Origin: Arthrobacter sp. MA-N2
GTDB taxonomy: Bacteria > Actinomycetota > Actinomycetes > Actinomycetales > Micrococcaceae
DNA: 64,000 nucleotides
Assembly (NCBI RefSeq): GCF_000517125.1
Contig: NZ_KI912155.1
Span: 951,179-1,015,178, forward strand
Reading direction: 5' to 3'
Shown here: positions 59,415 to 64,000 of the stretch, piece after piece
Layout of the letters: each line of letters begins with the position of its first letter
Position numbering within the stretch: the stretch's first letter is position 1
Notes under the pieces: generated by a model
Databases searched by the model: none
Told to the model about the DNA's origin: nothing
The model's input: only the letters and a program-made list of their open reading frames with translations
Program-made: the position numbers and the translations under genes

Positions 59415-60089
59415 GAATTTGTCTTCAAGGATTCCGGGCATTTTGTCGACTTCGCATCCATCCAGGGTGGTCAGCCCCCGCACGATGAGGTGGACTTGCA
59501 AGATCCCATCCAGGTTGCCTTCACGGAGGACGAGGCCACACGCGCCGGTCTCTACAACACTGCGCGCGTCGACGTCGTTGATCCGGGCCAGTACGACGCA
59601 GTCTTCCTCGTGGGAGGCCACGGCACCATGTGGGACTTCCCGGACAGCGAAGGCTTGCAGAAGCTGGTCGCCAGCGTCTACGACGCCGGCGGCGTAGTGG
59701 GCGCGGTCTGCCACGGACCGGCAGGCTTGGTAAACGTGGACCTGGCCGACGGGTTCCGGCTCGTCGGGGGCCGGGAGGTGGCTGCCTTCACCAACGATGA
59801 AGAAGTGGCCGCAGGTATGGACAAATTCATCCCGTTCTTCTTGGCAGACCGGCTGAAGGAACAGGGCGCGATTCATGTCTCCGCCGGCGTCTTTGCGGAG
59901 AAGGTCGTGGTTGCCGACCGGCTGGTGACCGGACAGAACCCGGCCTCCGCCGCCGGCGTGGCGAAGGAGATGGAGAAGCTCCTCGCGGAGGTCATCCACC
60001 AGGAAAAGGCCGAGGAACAGCACGAGGCGGAGTCCTTACGCGCAGAAAAGGACGCCAAGAAGGCTGCCGCCGCAGGCTCCGAGCACTAG
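59415..60089 (+). pseudogene. DJ-1/PfpI family gene lacking its 5' end
   Basis: In-frame homology begins at about 59415 (EFVFKDSGHFVDFASIQGGQ) and runs through VGGHGTMWDFPDSEGL, the nucleophile elbow AVCHGPAGLVNV and TGQNPASAAGVAKEM to a Lys/Glu-rich tail. The usual first 30 residues with the initial beta strand are missing and no ATG, GTG or TTG precedes the homology in this frame. The first usable start is GTG 59490, which would drop about 55 normal residues. It is either a recent 5' deletion or a shortened protein. The catalytic Cys is intact. Confidence 0.65.
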
Positions 60090-60106
60090 CCCGCACTGCA
60101 TTGAAA

Positions 60107-60140
60107 CTGGCGCCCGCCCCGACGACGGAGCGGGCGCCAG
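60107..60140. terminator. Hairpin after the DJ-1 remnant
   Basis: CTGGCGCCCGC (60107-60117) pairs exactly with GCGGGCGCCAG (60130-60140) around a 12-base loop. No T tract follows. Confidence 0.6.
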
Positions 60141-60197
60141 CGAGGATCTACCGCTAACGAATGACGCACGAGTTCCGGTAATTTCCCCCTTATGCCC

Positions 60198-60249
60198 TTG
60201 ACAAGCGATTACTAAACCGGTTCAGTAGAGGTAACAAAACCGGTTCAGT
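60198..60249 (+). promoter_or_regulatory. Promoter with twin LacI operators
   Basis: TTGACA (60198-60203) is a good -35 box. Two identical AAACCGGTTCAGT segments (60214-60226 and 60237-60249), each with the palindrome AACCGGTT, lie 23 bp apart over the core promoter. This is the form of LacI-family operators and is 33 bp upstream of the lacI-type gene, so autoregulation is likely. Confidence 0.75.
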
Positions 60250-60281
60250 GATTCCGATCACCCAGTGGCAATGAGGCGAAC

Positions 60282-61307
60282 ATGACAGTGACCATCAACG
60301 ACGTTGCGCAGGCAGCCGGCGTGAGTAAGGGTGCCGTCTCCTACGCGTTGAACGGACAGCCCGGGGTCAGCGACGAGACCAGGGAGCGCATCCTCAAGGT
60401 CGCGAAGGACCTTGGTTGGAAGCCGAACCTTCGCGCCAAGGGCTTGTCATCGGCCAAGGCTTTTGCCGTGGGGCTCGTCATTGCCCGGGATCCCCGCCTT
60501 TTGGGCACGGATCCCTTCTTTCCCGCGTTCATCGCCGGGATCGAGACCACGCTGGTTGAGCACGAGTACGCCTTGGTCCTCACCGTCGCCGCCAGCGCCG
60601 AGGCGGAAGAGCTGGGCTACCGGAAGCTGGCTGCCGACGGCCGCGTGGACGGTGTCATCCTCACCGATATGAGGGTTGACGATTCCCGAATCGCCTTGTT
60701 GAAAGGCCTCAAGATTCCGGCCGTCACCCTGAACCGGCCCGAAACCTCCTCGCCATTTCCTGCAGTGTGCATGGATGATACCGAGGGCATTACCACCGCC
60801 GTCGAACACTTGGTTTCCCTGGGGCACTCCAGAATCGCGCACGTGGCCGGACCCCAGAGTTACATTCACGGCCGAAGCCGGCGGCTGGCTTGGCAAAACG
60901 CCATGTCGAAAGCCGGGCTCGAGGCCGGTTCCTTCATTGAGTCGGACTTCACCGCGGCCGGCGGATTGGCGGCTACCGCGGAACTGCTTCGCTCAGCCCA
61001 ACGGCCCACTGCGATCATCTACGCGAACGACCTGATGGCCACGGCCGGCCAGTCCTACGCGCAGTCCTTGGGGATGACCGTCCCCGGTGATCTTTCCATC
61101 ACGGGCTACGACGATACTGAGCTCGCAAGCTATCTCAATCCTCCGCTGACCACTATCCCGGCCGATCCGCTGCTCTGGGGGCGGGTTGCCGCCCAAGTGC
61201 TCCTGAGCATCCTCGGCGGAGCGCCCGCGGAGGACGTCTATCTTCCCTCCCCGAAGCTGGTGGTCCGAGCCTCCACGGGGGCGGCACCCAGCAGGCCGAA
61301 AAACTAG
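60282..61307 (+). CDS. LacI family transcriptional regulator
   Basis: The 341-residue protein has the LacI HTH and hinge at residues 1-60 (TINDVAQAAGVSKGAVSYALNG, in part) and a periplasmic-binding-protein-like sensor domain (AFAVGLVIARDPRLLGTDPF near residue 61, YANDLMATAGQSYAQSLGM near 246, ITGYDDTELASYLNPPLTT near 271). It precedes a sugar ABC transporter and should repress it in the absence of sugar. Its own promoter carries two CCGG-centred operators. Confidence 0.92.
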   Translation: MTVTINDVAQAAGVSKGAVSYALNGQPGVSDETRERILKVAKDLGWKPNLRAKGLSSAKAFAVGLVIARDPRLLGTDPFFPAFIAGIETTLVEHEYALVLTVAASAEAEELGYRKLAADGRVDGVILTDMRVDDSRIALLKGLKIPAVTLNRPETSSPFPAVCMDDTEGITTAVEHLVSLGHSRIAHVAGPQSYIHGRSRRLAWQNAMSKAGLEAGSFIESDFTAAGGLAATAELLRSAQRPTAIIYANDLMATAGQSYAQSLGMTVPGDLSITGYDDTELASYLNPPLTTIPADPLLWGRVAAQVLLSILGGAPAEDVYLPSPKLVVRASTGAAPSRPKN

Positions 61308-61430
61308 CCGCCTCCCACGTCCAGTCTTACGAAGATCGATCTACCCGCAATTGGTGGGGCTATTTGCCATTCCCATGTGAAGGCGAAGGCTCCGCAGTCC
61401 GTCAATTTTTACCTCGCAAAAGGAGTTGCA

Positions 61431-62738
61431 ATGAAGCACGGAAAAATTAGTTCGAGGATCCTCTCCCTGACCGCTATTGCGGTGGTCGGAGCCGGCTTGG
61501 CCGCATGCGGTGGAGGCGCCTCCAGCACAGCTGCCGGAGCGAACTCCGCCACAACGGCAAAGGGCCCCATCAAGATCTGGTACTCCAACAACGAGTTCGA
61601 GGTGAAGTGGGGCAAGGAAATGGTGGCCTCATGGAACGCGGCCCACCCTGACCAGCAGGTAGACGCGCAGGAAATCCCGGCAGGCAAGAGCTCCGAAGAA
61701 GTCATCGGGGCGGCAATCACCGCGGGCAACGCGCCCTGCCTGGTCTTCAACACGGCCCCTGTGGCCGTTCCGCAGTTCCAGAAGCAAGGGGGCCTGGTCC
61801 CGTTGGACTCCTTCCCTGACGGAGCCCAGTACATCAAGGACCGCACGGGCGACCTCGCGAATCAGTACAAGTCCTCCGATGGCAAGACGTACCAGCTGCC
61901 GTGGAAGTCCAACCCCGTGGTCCTCTTCTACAACAAGGACATCTTCGCGAAGGCTGGACTGGACCCGGAAAAGCCCAAGCTTGCCACGCAGTCCGAATTC
62001 CTGGACACCGCCCGGACACTCGTGAAGTCCGGTGCCGTCGCCAATGCGGTGTGGCCTTCACCTGCTAGCGATTTCTTCCAGTCCTGGTTCGATTTCTACC
62101 CGTTCTATGCCGCCAATTCGAGTGGCACCAACTTGATCAAGGACGGCAAAGCCACCTTCGATAGCGATCAGGGCAAGCAAGTAGCCACGATGTTCCAGAC
62201 TCTCTACAAGGAGAACCTGGCGTCCAAGGAAACGTACAAAGGCGACTCCTTCGCAGATGGCAAGGCCGGCATGTCCCTCGCGGGCCCCTGGGCCGTCGCC
62301 GCTTACAAGGGCAAAGTGAATTGGGGCACCGTCCCGGTCCCGGGTACACAAGCCCAGACCAACGGCTCCACCTTCTCTGACGCCAAAAACGTCGCCATGT
62401 ACTCCTCCTGCAAGAACCAAGGCACTGCGTGGGATGTCATGAAGTTCGCCACCAGCAAGGAACAAGACGGCAAGCTCCTCTCCGAAACGGGCCAGATGCC
62501 GATGCGCAAGGACTTGACCACGGCCTACGCGGACTACTTCAACCAGAACCCGGCCTACAAGACCTTCGCCGACGAAGCCGCACGCACCGTGGAAGTTCCC
62601 AACGTCACCAACTCGGTCCAGATCTGGCAGACCTTCCGTGACGCGTGGGGCAAGTCCGTGATCTTCGGCAACCAGAGCATCGATGACGCCTTCAAGGGTG
62701 CTTCTGACAAGATCAACCAACTGGCAGCCCAGAAGTAG
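61431..62738 (+). CDS. ABC sugar transporter substrate-binding lipoprotein (family 1)
   Basis: The 435-residue protein has a lipoprotein signal with lipobox LAAC (Cys26) and a family 1 solute-binding fold: KIWYSNNEFEVKWGKEMVAS near residue 48, YQLPWKSNPVVLFYNKDIFA near 155 and GKAGMSLAGPWAVAAYKG near 280. Ligands of this family are oligo- or monosaccharides. AAAGGAG precedes the ATG at 61431. It lies 123 bp after the lacI-type gene and 13 bp before the first permease. Confidence 0.92.
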   Translation: MKHGKISSRILSLTAIAVVGAGLAACGGGASSTAAGANSATTAKGPIKIWYSNNEFEVKWGKEMVASWNAAHPDQQVDAQEIPAGKSSEEVIGAAITAGNAPCLVFNTAPVAVPQFQKQGGLVPLDSFPDGAQYIKDRTGDLANQYKSSDGKTYQLPWKSNPVVLFYNKDIFAKAGLDPEKPKLATQSEFLDTARTLVKSGAVANAVWPSPASDFFQSWFDFYPFYAANSSGTNLIKDGKATFDSDQGKQVATMFQTLYKENLASKETYKGDSFADGKAGMSLAGPWAVAAYKGKVNWGTVPVPGTQAQTNGSTFSDAKNVAMYSSCKNQGTAWDVMKFATSKEQDGKLLSETGQMPMRKDLTTAYADYFNQNPAYKTFADEAARTVEVPNVTNSVQIWQTFRDAWGKSVIFGNQSIDDAFKGASDKINQLAAQK

Positions 62739-62751
62739 CAGGCGAATCCCC

Positions 62752-63714
62752 ATGTCACTTCGCTCAGTCGGGGGTCCCCGGACGGGAGACACTGCCGGGC
62801 GGGCCGTGGACCACCGGCAGGCGCCCAGGAAACGCAAGAACTTCCTGGGCCGCCAGCCTCTGGGAGTGCTGTTCAGCGCCCCCTATGTCATCTACGTCCT
62901 TGCAGTGCTGGCCTATCCACTGGGCTACGCCGTCTACATCTCCTTCCATCAGTTCTTCTTCACTGCACCAGGAGTCCAGGTTGACCGGCCCTTCGTGGGG
63001 CTGGACAACTACGTCACCGTCCTGTCCGATCCTGAAGTGCAGCGTTCCTTTGCCAACATCGGGATCTTCCTGGTCATCAATGTGCCGCTGACCGTGGGGC
63101 TGTCCCTGGTCCTGGCGAACGCGCTGAACCGCGTGACGAGGCTCAAGACCTTCTTCCGGGTCGCCTACTACGTCCCGTACGTCACGGCGAGCGTCGCCGT
63201 CGTCGGGGTCTGGCTGTTCCTGTTCCAGCAGAACGGGCTGGTCAACGCGCTGCTGGGGCCGCTGGCCCCGAACCCCTCGTGGTTGACGAACTCCTGGCTG
63301 GCGATGCCGACGGTGGCGCTCTACGTGACCTGGAAGCAGCTGGGGTTCTTCATCCTGCTCTACCTGGCCGCACTGCAGAACATCCCGGACGAGCTCTACG
63401 AGTCCGCTTCGGTGGACGGCGGGAGCAAATGGGTCCAGTTCTGGAACATCACTGTTCCCGGAGTGCGCTCAGCCAGCGTGCTGGTGACGCTGCTGGCAAC
63501 CATCACTGGAGCGAACCTGTTCACCGAGCCCTATCTTCTCACCGGCGGTGGCGGACCGGACGGAGCCTCGACGTCGCCGGTTTTCCTGATGTACCAGAAG
63601 GGAATCCTGCAAGGGAATCCGGATGTTGCAGCCGCGCTGGGGGTGGTGCTCGTGATCGGCGTGCTGCTGATCACCTTGATCCAAAAACGCCTCGTCGGCG
63701 GGAAGGAGGACTGA
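62752..63714 (+). CDS. ABC sugar transporter permease, MalF-like
   Basis: The 320-residue permease has about six membrane helices and the EAA loop LPxELYESASVDGGSKWVQFWNITVPG-like segment (seen as DELYESASVDGGSKWVQF) near residue 225 that contacts the ATPase. An Arg/Lys-rich N-terminal tail precedes the first helix. The ATG at 62752 is used; the longer frame overlaps the upstream gene. The second permease starts directly after it. Confidence 0.92.
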   Translation: MSLRSVGGPRTGDTAGRAVDHRQAPRKRKNFLGRQPLGVLFSAPYVIYVLAVLAYPLGYAVYISFHQFFFTAPGVQVDRPFVGLDNYVTVLSDPEVQRSFANIGIFLVINVPLTVGLSLVLANALNRVTRLKTFFRVAYYVPYVTASVAVVGVWLFLFQQNGLVNALLGPLAPNPSWLTNSWLAMPTVALYVTWKQLGFFILLYLAALQNIPDELYESASVDGGSKWVQFWNITVPGVRSASVLVTLLATITGANLFTEPYLLTGGGGPDGASTSPVFLMYQKGILQGNPDVAAALGVVLVIGVLLITLIQKRLVGGKED

Positions 63715-63715
63715 C

Positions 63716-64000
63716 GTGTCGATCTTCAATAGGGCCACTCTCAAGAACGACGACGACGATCGCCGGCCGGGTGCCGGCGCTTCCGAAGCGGCGACCTCCG
63801 GGTCCGCCGGTTCCGGCTCCGCGGCCTCCCGCAAAGGCAGTTCCGTGGCGAAGCGCAAGAACCTGGGCGTGGGCAGCTTCTTGCTGCTGGCGCTGGGAGC
63901 CTTTGTGTTCCTCTTCCCCTTCTACTACATGTTCATCGGCTCGCTCCAAACCAACCCGGATACTTCCGTGGGCGGAGCCTTCCCTAGTCCGGCCAACATC
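63716..64000 (+). CDS. ABC sugar transporter permease, MalG-like, cut by right window edge
   Basis: A frame opening at GTG 63716, one base after the upstream stop and with GGAAGGAGG in front, codes for 95 residues up to the window end. It has a long polar, Gly/Ser/Ala-rich N-terminal tail (about 45 residues) and then KRKNLGVGSFLLLALGAFVF and LFPFYYMFIGSLQTNPD, the start of a MalG-type permease. The rest lies outside. Confidence 0.88.
   Translation, partial: MSIFNRATLKNDDDDRRPGAGASEAATSGSAGSGSAASRKGSSVAKRKNLGVGSFLLLALGAFVFLFPFYYMFIGSLQTNPDTSVGGAFPSPANI

Noticed and set aside
1..64000. CRISPR arrays, tRNA or rRNA genes, insertion sequences or prophage genes
   Set aside because: Reading found no regularly spaced repeat array, no T-loop-like motifs with cloverleaf context, no transposase or integrase frame and no phage structural genes.

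Overview
The window looks like chromosomal DNA from a high-GC Gram-positive of the family Micrococcaceae, most likely Arthrobacter in the broad sense. The uricase closely resembles the Arthrobacter globiformis enzyme as I remember it, and families typical of Actinobacteria are present (DUF4193, DUF3090, SCO1664-like, DUF2510, DUF6986-type lyase). GTG and TTG starts are common, and genes are often coupled by 1-4 bp overlaps. I see no tRNA, rRNA, CRISPR array, prophage or insertion sequence.

Region 1 (1-20.3 kb) is a purine and ureide catabolism island. On the minus strand lie guanine deaminase, a purine permease, the XdhC maturation factor, and a molybdenum hydroxylase made of a FAD subunit plus a fused FeS/Mo subunit. 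A Mo-cofactor nucleotidyltransferase converges on them from the left edge. On the plus strand lie an 8-oxoguanine-deaminase-like amidohydrolase, uricase, a urate/xanthine permease, malic enzyme, malate synthase, a HpcH/HpaI-like lyase and ureidoglycine aminohydrolase. A divergent IclR regulator sits among them. Together they would carry guanine and xanthine through urate and ureides to glyoxylate. Glyoxylate would then be burned by malate synthase plus malic enzyme (dicarboxylic acid cycle) rather than by glyoxylate carboligase, which is not seen here. Three copies of a long palindromic repeat are scattered through this island, and one of them carries the stop codons of both flanking genes.

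Region 2 (20.3-46.5 kb) is mixed core and accessory DNA. It holds a serine-hydrolase-like lipoprotein that has lost its catalytic Ser and Lys, an epimerase, an SGNH lipoprotein, an MprF-like protein with a pseudo-rhomboid N-terminus, a GH15 enzyme coupled to a small adenylate kinase, and a PLP dehydratase. Then come a class A penicillin-binding protein, a secreted phosphodiesterase-like protein, an orphan ribbon-helix-helix protein, a CYTH-CHAD protein, MarR and its divergent membrane protein, an SDR pseudogene, several small conserved proteins, a UvrA-like resistance ATPase, a drug exporter and a MazEF module.

Region 3 (46.6-54.7 kb) is a compact carbohydrate regulon under a GntR/FadR-type repressor. 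A split transketolase and an MHS-family transporter run one way. A TIM-barrel isomerase, an SDR dehydrogenase, a DhaK-DhaL fusion kinase and an RpiB-like isomerase run the other way. A palindrome of the form GACTGT-NN-ACAGTC lies both upstream of the regulator and in the divergent promoter. The set fits catabolism of a four- or five-carbon ketose or alditol such as threitol, erythrulose or apiose.

Region 4 (54.8-64 kb) has two carboxymuconolactone-decarboxylase-like proteins around a TetR regulator, and the actinobacterial trio of histidine phosphatase, DUF3090 and SCO1664-like protein. A DJ-1/PfpI gene lacking its 5' end follows. The window closes with a LacI-controlled sugar ABC transporter that runs off the right edge.
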